Counted from the first letter of the stretch, positions 11,401 to 23,908 are shown. The stretch: DNA of 64,000 nucleotides from Plecoglossus altivelis (GCA_036571765.1 BROE01000028.1:7337650-7401649), one strand, 5' to 3'. Notes: a model not told the origin generated them from the sequence alone. Numbers and translations are program-made.

Positions 11401-12807
11401 TTCTCCATCACGATGATGAAGATGTTCAGGTAGTTGGGGTCCGTGTCGTACACATCCAGGTAGGTCAGGTCCAGCTCCAGATTGGGAGTCAGGTACACCA
11501 GCGCGTTGAGAAAGGCCGCCTCGGTCAACTCGTTGGACAGCAGCTTGTCGTAGACCCTCCTCACCGCGTCCACGTCCACGGACACGTCGACGGGGCCGAA
11601 CCTGGAAGAGACGCAGTCCTCTCTGGAGGAATCCGCCGCCGCTCCTGACCCCTCCTCCTCCGCCGCCGCCGCCGTCGACGTCTTCTCGTCCTCCCCCGCG
11701 TCCGTTTCCTTGTCCCCAGAGACGCGGGATCCGGACCGGTCCTTCCCGAAGATCCGGCCCTTCCGGAAGCTGTGCACCAGGGCGTCTGCGTTGGAGAAGA
11801 TCCTGCCGATCACCCGGATCATGGGAGAGAAGTCGCCCGTGGCCTCGCAGGCATCCATGATCTGGTACACCGTGTGTTCGGTCAGGTAATGCACATCTGA
11901 GGACCGACCCAGCAGAGTCAGTGAGCACACAGACCAGAAGAACAGAAGACTGTGTTAGGATAGGTCATGCGGTAGGTGGGAAAGAGAACGTTTAGCTATA
12001 TTCGTTGTTATCACTTAAATGTTCTTTAATGTATCGGAATCTTTTGTAGGACCTGGAGTGGATGAATGGGGGTGAGAGGTTAAAAACAATGTTTTCAAAA
12101 GTCCTTGTTCATTTGACCCGCTAAACTAACATTTATATTTATGACAGCGGACACATGGCGATGAGTTCATCTCAGGCTACCTTTATAGTCTTCTCTGGTG
12201 GTGCTCATCTCGCTGTCGCTTCTGGTTAAGGCAGGGTGGATACCGTTGGCTCCGCCGTCCAGATGGGCGCCGTCGTGTTCTTTGTCAGAGGGGTGGCGAT
12301 CACAGAGTTTGGCGTTAATCTTATATAGCTCCAGTGCCCTGACCGCAGCGGTGTTGTTATCCACGGGTGTAAAATCAAGACACGATGCACAGAATTTATT
12401 CGTGCAGTCCCCATTTCCACAGCCCTCGGTTAACTGGCGAAAGTAGCGCTCGATTAGATGCTTTGCAGTCGCTTTCTTCCTGCACAAAACATTCAAACAG
12501 GAAGTCAGAGGGTTTAATGCAGTGTTGGGGGAGAAGGCTTTATTCGAACAGCTCTCCTCATACATCCAAATGAGCCATGAAAACAAAATCAAGGAGGTTT
12601 AAATGTTCTTCACTGTCCCATATTGCCATCAGACACAACAGACACTTCAGACTGTCACTGATGGTCCGGGCCAGTGCTAGACCAAAAAAACATCAAGACA
12701 ATGGTACCGTACGAAACCATGGCAACGCTGGAATTAGTTGTGGCATGCCAACTGAGACCACTTACATTCGGCTTGATTCCGAGTCTCTTGTGATATTTGA
12801 TGGTACT
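8364..12807 (-). CDS. ube3a: ube3a: HECT E3 ubiquitin ligase E6-AP (10 coding exons found)
   Basis: Transfers ubiquitin from E2 enzymes to substrates through a catalytic cysteine. Exons in transcript order: 12766-12807, 12181-12479, 10668-11896, 10268-10412, 9916-10121, 9553-9717, 9224-9379, 9043-9116, 8779-8922, 8364-8484. All junctions are GT-AG and in phase. Read from the ATG split between the first two exons, the protein is 846 residues; human isoform 1 is 852. The N-terminal AZUL zinc finger is visible (EGCGNGDCTNKFCASC). The HECT domain fills about the last 350 residues and ends at TYAKGFGML. The catalytic Cys in LPTSHTCFN is 33 residues from the C-terminus, as in human (C820). Any exon upstream of 12807 is not identified. 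Confidence 0.96.
8779..8922 (-). CDS. ube3a: ube3a HECT exon (C-lobe)
   Basis: Encodes DFWETVHSFGVEKKRLFLQ, then TTGTDRAPVGGLGKLKM and NGPDTD. Donor gtcagc, acceptor cttgcag. Phase 2 in and out. Confidence 0.96.
9043..9116 (-). CDS. ube3a: ube3a HECT exon (74 nt)
   Basis: Encodes NLDFEALEETTEYDGGYN then KDCQIIK across the junction. Acceptor cttcatag, donor gtaaac. This reading aligns residue for residue with the human segment. Confidence 0.93.
9224..9379 (-). CDS. ube3a: ube3a HECT exon (52 codons)
   Basis: Encodes EFVCLYAEYTLNTSVERQF, RAFKRGFHMV, SPLKYLFRPEEVELL and CGSR. Phase 0 on both sides; donor gtgagg, acceptor ggtcggcag. Confidence 0.96.
9553..9717 (-). CDS. ube3a: ube3a HECT exon (55 codons)
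   Basis: Encodes LLYQSLTQLLEYDGNVEED through TFQISQTDLFGEPTTYDL to VTNENRK. Phase 0 on both sides; donor gtgcgt. Confidence 0.95.
9916..10121 (-). CDS. ube3a: ube3a HECT N-lobe exon
   Basis: Encodes MFTYDDDTKLFWFNPSS, TLIGIVLGLAIYNNCILD, HFPMVVYRKLMGKKG and ADSHP. Donor gtacgg, acceptor gatccacag. Confidence 0.95.
10268..10412 (-). CDS. ube3a: ube3a HECT entry exon
   Basis: Encodes LEMISMENPSDLKKQLFVEF, EGEQGVDEGGVSKEFFQ and IFNPDIG, the start of the HECT domain. Acceptor gttgcag, donor gtgaga. Confidence 0.96.
10424..10620 (+). repeat. tRNA-derived SINE remnant in a ube3a intron
   Basis: Box-A-like ggttagagcactcgg and box-B-like ggttcaaatcc sit about 30 bases apart and are followed by an AT-rich tail with a tgctttattgtcatt motif common in fish short repeats. 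A SINE or MITE-like composite; family not assigned. Confidence 0.5.
10668..11896 (-). CDS. ube3a: ube3a large central exon
   Basis: 1229-nt exon, 409 codons, from VHYLTEHTVYQIMDACEA to RRDHIIDDALVR. It holds the conserved middle region (NALVYLTPNLELDLTY, ESSELTLQELLGEERT, SKFSFQSCPFILNAVTK). An acidic, Ala-rich insert (KTSTAAAAEEEGSG) lies in a linker that also varies among vertebrates. Its third-position GC is high, which produces long antisense shadow ORFs. Confidence 0.97.
12181..12479 (-). CDS. ube3a: ube3a AZUL zinc-finger exon
   Basis: Encodes KKATAKHLIERYFRQLTEG, then CGNGDCTNKFCASCLDF, ALELYKINAKLCDRHPS and a variable acidic tail ending TTREDYK. The cysteines of the amino-terminal zinc-binding domain are present. 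Donor gtagcc; acceptor ttttgtgcag. Confidence 0.95.
12766..12807 (-). CDS. ube3a: ube3a 42-nt micro-exon, splits an ATG
   Basis: On the minus strand a pyrimidine-rich acceptor (ttcttgtgatttcag) and a strong donor (gtaagt) bracket 42 nt reading VPSNITRDSESSR, with the next Met split as AT|G. Human isoform 2 has an equivalent short extension ending in ASRM before KRAAAKHL. The phase fits exactly. Translation could start at the split ATG or upstream. Confidence 0.7.
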
Positions 12808-14776
12808 CTGAAATCACAAGAAAGCAATCTTAAGAGATATTCTGTCCTGGTGTGTAGTATTAGGCCTACGATAAACTACAGTATCCAAGATATTGTCATT
12901 AATACGGTGGGCCCACATATGTTTATCTATGGAACCCACGCTATGTCCATACATATGGATGCTAGTGCCAGTAGACCAACTGGATGAGGGACCTCTTACG
13001 TGGTCGCAGCCCTTCAACACGACCGTCTAAAAACTTAATTCTCGACTTGTTGACATATTTCCCCCCTAGTTGTCACATTCAGCAAAGCATGGCTACACTG
13101 TCGCCTTGGCTAATGCTGCTTGAACATCATGTTGCAACAATGTTTCTGGTTATTGGTTCACATCGCACATGCACGGTTTGTCAACAGGGAGAAGAGGGGA
13201 GGGGAGAAGGGGCAAGGACATTTTTAGCCGCTTCTGGCTAATTCTAGCGATGTCCTCCAAGTCAAATCTCTCTATTTATGAGACAAAAAAACAACGCGGG
13301 GACAAAAATGAACAGTATTCACAGCGGGGGTGTGAACTAATGTACTAATTATGTTCCTAATACCAATGTAGAGAAGTAATGAAAGGTTGTATGCTTGTAT
13401 TTTTCTACCGACCTGTCAAAGTACAGTAGCTTCGATTACTGGGGACTGATTTTTCTACAGCGGTGCGTAAAGTCTTCTCCTTGTCAGTCCCCCACAAATG
13501 AATTCACGTTGAGACCCAATGTCCTTTCGATGTGGATTTCTTGTTTCTCTGTATTTCTGATAATACCGGTACTTTATTTTAATCTAAGATACACTACTTT
13601 TGTTTTGGGGCCTGAACTGTCAAGTCACGAAATGTTCACTGCCATTTGAGTAAACATAGAGATATCCCATAGTTCAATGCGCGACTTGTCAAAAAAAAAA
13701 AAGAGAAAAAGCGTCCAATCAGAAATCATCTCATGACGACACGATAGATAGGGCCTAGGATAGTTATTTGACACATGTTTACATTAGAGTAAAGCTTGAT
13801 AATGAATTAAAAATTATGTTTAATAATGATTGCACACGTTACATTTAAATAGCGAGAGTGAAATATGTGAGCGTGTTGGGGGGAGATGTTGAAAAATATG
13901 AATGGATTTATACCAACAATAGATGAAAGATGCACATCATCCAGGCATTCTAAAATCGTTCTTGATCGAAACCTGTAACACTTCATGTAATCAGAAGATG
14001 GCAGTGGTTAGTAATGACTGCAATCAAAGCCAGGCATGTAATGCAATAACAATTCATGTTTTTTCCTCCCTTGTGCTGTGAACACGTTTCTACGGGAACG
14101 CAAACCGTCTCCATAACTTGAACAGATTGATCAGAACAAAATGTGAAGACATTTACACACTCTGCAAAACCTGCCAACTCCTTTAAACCTTTCATAACCT
14201 CCTATCAACCATTTCTTCAGCGATGGCGGATATAGTTCTATTCATCGTCGATGACCTTTTCAAAGGGGATGTGAAACAATGACATGAACATCACAGATAA
14301 CCGGAGATGTGAACCGCAAAAAAAAAAAACACGCGACAAGAGTTTTCGTTTCTCTGCGTGAGCGTGTGCGTGTTCATTTCTGTGCAGAACTTTAAAGCGA
14401 CCCACCTTGCTCGGGCCCTATATCAATCGGGTGGAAGAAAACGAGTCGACGGGACACGAGGTCAGGACCCCTTTAAGATTGTCTGAGCCAGTGGAGCATG
14501 CGTCCTCAGGACAGCTCATTCCTCCAGGCTTTCCTCTCCATCAGTTTTAGGATCTAGTTAAATGGCACTGACGAACAACCTTTCATCAATCAAATAACCT
14601 CCCGGCCTTGACACCTCCACAGTCCAATTCATTTACATCCTGGGAGCCGGCCATCGATGCTGTATCACAATACTAATGGTGGGATGAAGTTTGTGGAGAG
14701 GAAAACAGAAAACGCCATCTGTATAGATTAGTTTCTCATACAATGCTGAGCCTGCTATCCCAACACATAACCAACG

Positions 14777-14829
14777 CACACACACAGAGACACACACACA
14801 CAGACACACACAGACACACACACACACAC
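14777..14829. repeat. CA microsatellite
   Basis: Interrupted (CA)n with CAGA interruptions. Confidence 0.9.
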
Positions 14830-15158
14830 GACAGCAATGCTCGTGTCATTATTTACATACAGAGAGCATATTCTATCGGTACTAGGACCTTATTACCATC
14901 TGATGCAAGTCTGGAGACAGGAGGTGTGGTTTATGTGATTGTTGAGTATAGGATGCATATGGGATGCATATTAACACGCAGGATATAATACCCAGACTAT
15001 GATTGATCCTTCTGGTCTTGTTTCTCCTCTTCTTCTTTTCTTTACTGCAGGCGCCACACTCAGGCATTGCAGATGTTATGATTTCTATGGTACATCAATT
15101 AATTAACTCGGCTTTCCTTTTCCCGTCTTCTAGGACCCTCATGGTGGTAGTCAACACT

Positions 15159-15250
15159 CACACGCACACACACAGAGAGAGACACACACACACACACACA
15201 CACAGAGACACACACACACACACAGACACACACACACACACACACACACC
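15159..15250. repeat. CA microsatellite
   Basis: Long (CA)n with GAGA interruptions. Confidence 0.9.
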
Positions 15251-17106
15251 TCCCAGTGAGCTTAATGGGATAGGATCACCGGCTGAGTATTTTTAAGAGG
15301 CTTATGACGGTTTTACAATACCTGAACACCACCGCGGTCGTTTACCTTGCCCCTCGCTAGCGGGAAGCAATGCAATCACAATCATAACCTTTCATAAATC
15401 AACACTGGCATGTGTCGCTAGCACTCCAAACCCATGGCATCTCATTGTGAAATAGTGCCTTGTAAATGATGCATTATTGAATCCATGTGCATAGCCCCCA
15501 TGCGACTGGGGACTGTTTGTAATTCTGGGCGTGCGCGTGCCAGCTTGAGATGGAGTCTTTCGCATTGGCTGTGACATTTTGTCTGAGCAGTTATCAGTCC
15601 TCTGTGTCACAACGAGAAGGTTCAGTCGTTTAATCATGTGCCAGCGATACGGGGGGGGGGGGGTCACCGGGGGTCCAAGCAGCTGCTAAACATGCCTTTG
15701 AATGCACGTGACATTTCACATCCCGAACTGACTAACACAGAGTCTGAATCCTGGGGTAATCGGGGCACAATTAGATGAGAGGTGACGACAGGGAAGACTC
15801 ACTCCCGTGACTTTAAGTCAACAGCTAATTTTCCAAACAGGATCCCAACAGCGTGTTAATTCCGGCGCCTTATGACAGAGGGAAGCTCCTATTACGGCGT
15901 CTGAAGACAATACAAAGGCAGCTAATGATAACAATGGGAAGCCATGTCTACTTTGTTTAACACTGAGCTGTAAATGTGAGGGACCGCATGCAGTTCCCCG
16001 CTCCAACACTGGGAGTCTCTATACCTTCATGACAGACTAGCTTCAGGCAGCGTTTGCCCGGGAGCATGAGTTTTGTACCCCAAGATTGATGGCGGAGATA
16101 ACATTTTTGCTTCGCCATGCATATCTTGTAAACAATTAATCACTATAGCTATTTGTTCCGTAGAGCGCTGTCTAAATGGCTGTCAATAGTGAATCCGGAA
16201 TGCGAAAATACATAAGCACATATGCTGTGACACGCTAACGGGTTATGTTCCAGTTTGTGTGCGTGCGGCTGTTTGCGTGCCCATCTGAACCGTGTTGTCT
16301 ATATCTACAGTTCCTTTAAAAGGGGTAAACAAAACAAAAACCTCCAGAGGGTTTCGTTTCCGACGTCAACATCAACACGGGCAGATGCCGCCATCATGCT
16401 ATGACACACATCTATCATATGACACGCATCTAACATGTGACATGACTTCCATCTGGTTCCGGGGCTCCGCGAAGCCCTGAGGGTCATCTGAGGACACCTA
16501 AAAACAGATGTGCCACCCCGGGAGACAAGGGGCCTCGAATAATAATAACCAAGCAAACTGGGTTTCTTTTCCATCCCGTCGACAGTAATACTCTGTGATT
16601 TACCTCCGTCACGTCCAGATCATAAAGACGGGAAGGTTGGGGTCGGGAGGGAGAGGAGGAGTGAGGGGGAAAAGGGGAGGGCGGGGGGCGCGTACTTAAT
16701 GATACCTCGTGAATTCTGTGCGGCTTTGAAACAAGGATAGGCATAATAACAGTGTGACGGAGAGGAGACCTTGCGTTCAAGCAGTAACAGCACAACGTGG
16801 AGGAGAGACGTGGACCGGCCCAGCATGCTGGGATTAAAGCATGTTCTTAGGGATTACAAGGATGATTTCGAACGGCTCCCATCGTCCCAACTGCCCTTCT
16901 CCCCGTGCCTCATCCATCGAGGAGACAGCGGGGTCAACCTCTGCAGCTAAACACATGTGAATCGGTGTCATTTCCACGTCTTTCGATTTTGCTGATTACG
17001 GCACCTTCAACGAGTCGAGAAATTGCCCTTTGATAACACCGTGAGGTGTGCACTGCGTAGCGCTCTCAGTCCTTCAGCATCACAAGCTGCTGAGAGCTGC
17101 AGACCA

Positions 17107-17111
17107 CACAC

Positions 17112-17148
<37 letters not shown>

Positions 17149-17323
17149 CAGAGCTACGGAGAGAGGGAGAGAGATCGCGAATGAGAATGAGAGAAAGAGA
17201 GACAATATGGTGAAAGACAGAGAGGTGGAGAAGGAGAGAAAGTGTGGAGGCTAACCTGAAGAATGATAGACAGAGAGAGAGAGAGAAAAGAGTCAGAAGG
17301 ATAGAAAGAGAGAGAGAGACAGA
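17107..17323. repeat. GA-rich tract
   Basis: Imperfect (GA)n purine tract. The ORFs across it are composition artefacts. Confidence 0.85.
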
Positions 17324-20300
17324 GACGCTGCCCCATCGATATCTGTAGCCTGCTTTCTACTCCACAGCTCCCCGACAAGGCCATGCTGTACCATTTCCAT
17401 TTTACAACACAAGCCCTGTTCCTAACTAACCTCTCTGCTCAGGTCATGCACCTTCTCAATTATTCAACGCAGCAAAATCTGGGATTTTAACAGACTGCCC
17501 GTCGGACAGACCAGCGCTCAGCTAAACGTGCTCTGGACTGTGTAAGCCCCCTGCTCCCACGAGGAGGACAAACGCGTTTAGCAATTCCGGCCGTTATTAC
17601 CTCGGTCAGCCTTTGTACAAGATGAGAGGATAACGCGACCAAAAGAGGCTTTACAGTGGAGGTGAAGCCCTATCCTTGTTCAGCACGAACCGCAGCATCG
17701 CCTACACGAGGCGCACGGTACCACAGGACACAGTCGAACCCCCCGCTGATGCATCGCTGACATGACATATGCGAATGCGATGGTGAGGGCACTTCGCCGC
17801 GTTCAAGCAGCCAGCCAGACCAAGGGCCCGCTGAAGGTTGTTCCTAGGACAGATGAAAGCAGAATATGGGGAATGTTTCCTCATCATCGTTAAGTGATTC
17901 CTGGAAACATGCCACGGGACCCGCGGAAAGAAAGACAGAAAGATGGAGAGAGAGAGAGCGAGAGAGAGAGAGAGAGAAAGAGGGTTAGTGAGGCCATTAA
18001 AAGAGAATCCAAGTGCTCCTCCAGAGTCCCACAGGCTACAGCATGGTCTCTGGGCCGTGTCTATGGCCAGTGTAATTAACACGCCCTCTCTCTCTCTCTC
18101 CCTCTCCTGCCTTAGACCTCCGGCTCTCATTATCCTGTCTCCCCATCATCTCAATATCCTCAGTGCTGCTAGACTACAGTACCAGTCACTTCACAGCCCA
18201 TCCATGGAGGATGCAAAGGTGCAGGGGTGTTTTTTTCCCAAACGTGGCAGAGGCATCTTTTTTTAATAAGTGGGGATGTGGTCGTGAAATGTAATGTTCT
18301 CAATAAAAAGTGTGTGTGGCGGGATGGTTGGGGGGGGGGGGAGAGCGAACACGATGGAAGCGTGGGAGGTTTAGACCGACCGTGTCAGTCTGGGAGGACA
18401 GAGCTACTTCTTAGTATGGAGGCAGATGGCCCTGGCCAACCCCACTCTTTCATTTGCAAATTGGAGCCTAAAGTGACTTGACGCCTGACGCACGTCTTCT
18501 GCACGGGTGTGAATCAGAGGCTGGTATTACTCTCCGGTCTCCCCCACACCCTCTGCCGCGCTGGGGACGGCCCAACACATAAACTAGTCGGCAGGAGGCT
18601 GGAACGCGGCGCAGCGGCAGTCACGTCGAAAGCAGACACTTTTATGAGGTGACTCAAGAGATTGGAAACGTTCTGATTTCCACCTATTAAAATGATGAAC
18701 AGCGAAGAGGGTGGTGGCGGTTCATGACGCGAGCCAAACCCGGCGCGCACGCAGGAAAACATGCAAATGACCTCCGTTAACGGCAGCTGCGCGAGCCTCA
18801 TCCCGGCCCCGCGGCCGCAGGTAATCAAAAAAAGTTATCAGCGCGATGAAAGGACAGAGGAGCGCATCCGTTCATCCTCGTGGAAAAAGGCCGTCCAATC
18901 ACATTAGTCACCTGCTACACATCATCGTTGACAAAGATAGGACAAGCTTGTGATGGCAATTAATCGAATACCCTATTCCTAGTCGTATCACTCTGGAGAG
19001 TAGGAATGTACCACGAAAGACAGAGATGGAGAGAGAGAGACGAAAGCACTACAAAGTCGCAAAAAAAAGTATATGTAATGCAGAAAAATAGCTGATCAAT
19101 CTGTCTGCTTCTACGATCTCGGCGGCAGGGCGCTGACAGAAAGAGAGCATCGCGCAAGGGCGGACTAGTCATCATTATCTCCGTGTTAAGATGACGAACT
19201 TGCTTTTGAAAAGTGCAGTGACGGTCAGTAATTTGCCGATCCCAGGGTAAGGGCGGAGTAACGGCGGCATCAGCACTGCCGCCTCCGTCCCATCTCCCTC
19301 GCTGCGCCTTCAAAGAAATTCATTAATAACGGCTTCACCTGGCGAGGGACCCCGCAGATGCTCCACTCGCACAGCTAAAGCAAACCTCTGCAACAACAGG
19401 CCAAAGATCATCCATCTTGCAAAGGCCCATCTCCTCCTCCCCGCCCTCCAGATCTCAGAGGAAGAGACGTGCCGAGTCGAGGGAAGAGAGACGGGGGAGG
19501 GGGAGGGAGGGAGAGAGAGAGTAGAGCACAATCAGTCTAGGCCACTCCTACAGTAAACATGTGATGATGAAGCTGTTCACCCACCAGGAGTGGCCGGCAA
19601 GTCCAAAAACGGAGCATCGATTGGCCGACTCACCGCAGGATAACAATGTTACTGTGATGTTGAGGTTATTACCTTGATTTGGTTTTGCTTTTCTTCTTCA
19701 GGTGAATGAAAACTCTCCTGTTTTCAAGCGAGCACATAAGACAGACAGTTTGAGCCTATATGCCTACCGACTCGTCTCCAAACTTTGAACCTATGGCAGT
19801 GCCCCTCCAGTCTGCAGGGACTGCGCAGTGCCCTCTGTGCTTATGGGATAACTTCAAGCCTTGTCTAACCGCTGGAGCTGAACAGAGGTGACCAGGGAGG
19901 GAGGGAGGGAGGGGGGGGGAGCGGAGCCCCTCCAGAGACCTGAGTTGTGTGTATGGGTAAAGACCGAGATGAACACGCAGTCCTCCTGCCACCAGGACTC
20001 CGCTGGGACAGGGATGACCATATGCCCCCCTCAGTCCAGATGCACAGCCCGCACGCGTCTCCAGGGGTTACGCTCCCAGCTGCTTCTCTATAGGTCAGCA
20101 CAGACGGCACGGATCTTGTCGGTCGCGGTGCGGTTCAAACATGCAAGTAGCAATAAAAAGGAAAGAAAATAATAATTAAAAAGAGACTTTTACTCAGATC
20201 AGGGTTTCAGTTTTGATTTGCACAAAAAAAAGGGTTCGACACAGACGTTCTCTTCCCAAATCCGTTTAAATTTATTAAATATTTCAGACGCATCAGAACT

Positions 20301-20564
20301 AAAAACAGGGCATGAAATAGGCATTGCCCGAACACCACATCATACAGACGGAAAGAACAGCTGGAACAGTCAGCATCAGCACAACACCGTAAACAGTACA
20401 TCCCATAATAACAAAGCACCGCGACAACGTTACCGGTGAGGGGGGATTACAACACGAAACCCTCAAACAAATGGTGTTGCCAGTTAAAACTGAGATAACA
20501 ATGACAGCCACCATGTGGAAGCAACAAAACAACAACAAACCAGGTGTCCCAGGGTCAAGTACTG

Positions 20565-20850
20565 AGAGAGAGAGAGAGAGAGCGCGAGAGAGACAGTAAG
20601 ACAGAGAGCGAGAGCAAGAGAGAGCGAGAAGGAGCGAGAGAGAGCGAGAAGGAGCGAGAGAGAGCGAGAGAGAGCGAGAGGGAGAGAGAGCAAGAGAGAA
20701 AGAGAGCGAGAGAGCAAGAGAGAGAGCAAGAGAGAAAGAGAGCGAGAGAGCAAGAGCGAGAGAGCAAGAGCGAGAGAGCAAGAGAGAGAGAGAGCGAGAG
20801 AGCAAGAGAGAAAGAGAGCGAGAGAGAGGGAGAGAGAGAGAGAGAGAAGA
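20565..20850. repeat. Long GA-rich purine tract
   Basis: About 285 bases of (GAGA)n with regular GAGC and AAGA variants, almost pure purine on the plus strand. It produces long Arg/Glu-type ORFs on one strand and Ser/Leu-type ORFs on the other; none looks real. Confidence 0.9.
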
Positions 20851-20867
20851 GCTCTGTGCAGAAATTG

Positions 20868-20968
20868 AGGCCTGGTTTGGTTCTACAGTCCAGGTTTGGG
20901 TTCTAGAGTCCAGGTTTGGTTCTAGAGTCCAGGTTTGGTTCTAGAGTCCAGGTTTGGTTCTAGAGTTC
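20868..20968. repeat. 19-bp minisatellite
   Basis: About five head-to-tail copies of ccaggtttggttctagagt with one-base variants, immediately after the GA tract. Confidence 0.85.
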
Positions 20969-23262
20969 TATTTGGTCAACAGCAAAGAGGAGAGGAGACA
21001 GCAGGCAATAGCACCAAGACACCCATCAAAACATGGATGAAGACCTTCTATGCTGCACTGTGAAACGGACCATTGTAAATCAAAACACCAAAAAAGGAAT
21101 GGATTTAAAAATCCTCATCAGTGTGCAGCTGGATAATCTTAGTGTTACCATTGCGATAGTGAAGTATCAAAGTCTTTAACGAGGAATACCTTTTCCAGTG
21201 TTGAGGAACCTTACCGTTAAGGAAATACAACACAATGGACTGGATAACAGTTGGTCCACTGAACACTTCAAGAGATGACACTGTTAGAGCTGGACATATA
21301 TTCACATAGCATCATCATATAATCTGATAAATGGCTTTACAGGCACTGCTTGGTACAACCCTGGGGTTTGGGGGAAAAAGCACTTGATATTATTTTCCCT
21401 GGATTATTTATGGTATGGCTGAACATGGTTTCATTTACCCCAAACTAAACAACACCAATATGAGTGCATAGTTCGTTCGCATTCGTCGGTGAACGTGATT
21501 ACAAAACGACTGCGTGCGATTCGAGACGGGATACATATCCAGAATCTTTGGTAGGAATGAGAAGAACATGTAACAAAACTTTGTCTGTTTGAATTCAAAG
21601 TAAGACAAAGTTGAAGATAGAAACAGGTCAGATCTTGCATTGATATTTTAGACACGATCCTTTTTGAAGCCATCTGCTTAAGGAACTTGGAATGAGATTC
21701 TATAGAACGCTGCTCGTGTTACTCACGGTCAGGCCGTTATTCATTGGCTCCAAAAGACGCCGGAAAATTCCGTAGTGCAACTTTGGATTCTATCTGGGAG
21801 AGAGCAACGGGGTAGCGGGGGAAAAAAACAACAAACTTAACAATCATAAGTCACACTTTTTCATGGCGTTTGGAATTTTGGTTTTGGAACACCTGTATGG
21901 TATTCGTATTGGTTGAAATCTTTGCGTTAAAAACAAACCAAAAAAAACTATTGTTATTACAACTTACAGTACTACCGCAGAGGGTGAACCTTCACCTGAC
22001 CCTTAGCACACAGATACACACACAGATACGCGCAAGCGCGCACACACGCGCACACACACACTCACACACGCACGCTGTGTGAAGGAGTGAAGATTTAAAC
22101 ACAGAAGTGACCTTGCCTTGCCTTGCTCAGCACAGTAACTCTGAGGGATCCTAGGGTCACTCACAAGGACTAAATCACTTGGCTTCGTAGAGGACTACAC
22201 ATCTCCATAGAAACGGCACAGGAGGAAACTGAAGAGAACCAGATGCGAACGTAGTTTTGTCTTTACTGCCACAATGTTACCGCTTCTTACCGTAAAGACT
22301 GTAGCTTATATAAATACTTCATGGAATGCACTTAAGGTCAGCGGAACCGTAAAGAGGTGAAAGCCAAATTCAAGGATCTGAGTGACATTCACACAGTTGT
22401 AAAAAATAAAATAAAAAAAACCCCCAAAGGCCTCTGTTGGGATCTAGATGTGCTTTTGACGCGAAGCCCCTCAACACAGCCGGCGTGTGATGCCGTTTCA
22501 AGTAACGGCAACAGCCTAAGTTCTGCTTCGACGCCGTCTTTTCTGGAAACTGGTGTCGAAGAGGGTCCAACGCGGAACAAAAACAGACCCATTTCTCTCA
22601 CCAGAACCACAGGGAAGCTGCTAGTGACAGTCGGTCTGACAGAAAAGGCACGCGGAATCTTCCGAAACGAACGCACCCTCAGCTAGACGGCGTCGAGGCT
22701 AGCCCTGGTTGGAGCATAAAAGGCACATTGAAATGAACCGATCGTTCGGGGAGAGCAAGGCCACTGTGAATCTGGACATAGATGAATGGATTCACTCCTA
22801 GACCTGACTCAGGGGGAAAAAAAATAAAACCATAACGTGGCTTAAAGCAGATTCCTTCTCCCATCAAAGACACATGGAAATACCTGTACTCTCTCTATAA
22901 GAGAGAGAAAGAGAGATATACAAAAGAGAGAGAGAGAAATACTTCTAAATAAATCTATACAAGCTGGAAATGGAATGCCTTTGGTCTGCTCTAGCTGAAA
23001 GCAGAAATCCTCTGCAATTTGCAAGACGTCTTTGGAATACCCCTGCAGAGTTCCAACTCCCAAAAAAGTGACCATCCAGTTTGATAATCTCCCTAGTCGG
23101 AGCGACGAGCTCCGCTTCACTTTATACATCTAAAATACAAACGTCGAGTACCTACAAATATCTTTTATAACTTTATAAAATATCTCCAAAAAAATATAAA
23201 AATTCAATAAAGCTATCGTGCAAATCATATGGATAGTGTAACATAGTACAGATGGTGCCCCA

Positions 23263-23908
23263 TCATAGTAAGCTGGTTTGGAGCGAGTCCCTGGGGCCAG
23301 TAGGGGCATGTGGCCCTGGTTCCAGCACCACGTGGTCGGCCCCTGGCCTCTCCTCACAGTCCCTCCTGTAGGTGGCGCTCTGCCTCCCCCCAGCAGGGGG
23401 CACCGTGAGCTGGACGCTCTCCGCCGGGCTGAGCAGAGGCGTGGAGGTGATCCAGCTGGACAGACAGGACAGATCCAGACTGGCATCCACGTCGCTGGCC
23501 GCGTGTTTAGCTGAGGAAGGGCGGTGCTCGACGGGCCTCGGGGCCTCCTTGGTGTAGGGGAGAGTGTCGGTCTCCGTGGAGGCCAGGGTGAAGGGATCGG
23601 TGAGGCTAAGGTCATTGTCTCTGAGCCCTGCCAGGCCACTGCTGGCCTTCCCTTGCGGCCTCGCCGGCCTCTCCTCCAGGGGGCTCTTGGAACAGCCGAG
23701 GCCGTCCTGGCCTCTGAGGCCGCAGTCTTTGGGAAAGGAGTCACCGGGGAAGGGGAAGAGGGAGGGTCGGAGGGCGTACCGGGCGCCCACGGCTAAGCCG
23801 CTCAGGCTGAGAATGTTCCGGCGGGTTTCGGCTGGGAGGCGGTCCAGCTGCCGGCCAACCTGGACTTGGCTGGGGAACAGCGAGCCCTGACACGCCCTGT
23901 AGAAGTAT
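23263..23908 (-). CDS. atp10a: atp10a exon 21 (C-terminal tail)
   Basis: Starts YFYRACQGSLFPSQVQVGR and ends in TGA at 23263-23265 after DSLQTSLL. It encodes a cytoplasmic Ser/Pro-rich tail; only the first part and GDSFPKDCG resemble human ATP10A. Acceptor ttatcttccag. Confidence 0.93.

Larger units (their letters stand above)
12808..20270. other. Intergenic region between ube3a and the atp10a 3' end
   Basis: No exon could be supported on either strand. ube3a upstream non-coding exons and its promoter probably lie in the first kilobases but cannot be placed. The rest is simple repeats plus several non-repetitive stretches rich in TAAT-type words (for example 15825-15960 and 18890-18970) that may be regulatory. 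Confidence 0.5.
20271..23262 (-). other. atp10a: Probable atp10a 3' UTR
   Basis: Stretch after the atp10a stop with no supported gene on either strand. A minus-strand AATAAA (tttatt at 20271-20276) would give a UTR of about 3 kb. The extent is inferred. It contains the GA tract, the 19-bp minisatellite and a CA patch near 22015-22075. Confidence 0.3.

Noticed and set aside
10647..11648. Long plus-strand ORFs opposite the ube3a central exon
   Set aside because: Antisense shadows caused by high third-position GC; the minus strand matches UBE3A throughout.
20544..20906. Arg/Glu-rich and Ser/Leu-rich ORFs in the GA tract
   Set aside because: Pure composition effect of (GA)n; no domain, start context or splice structure.
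23204..23214. AATAAA near the atp10a stop
   Set aside because: It is on the plus strand, the wrong strand for atp10a, and no plus-strand gene ends there.
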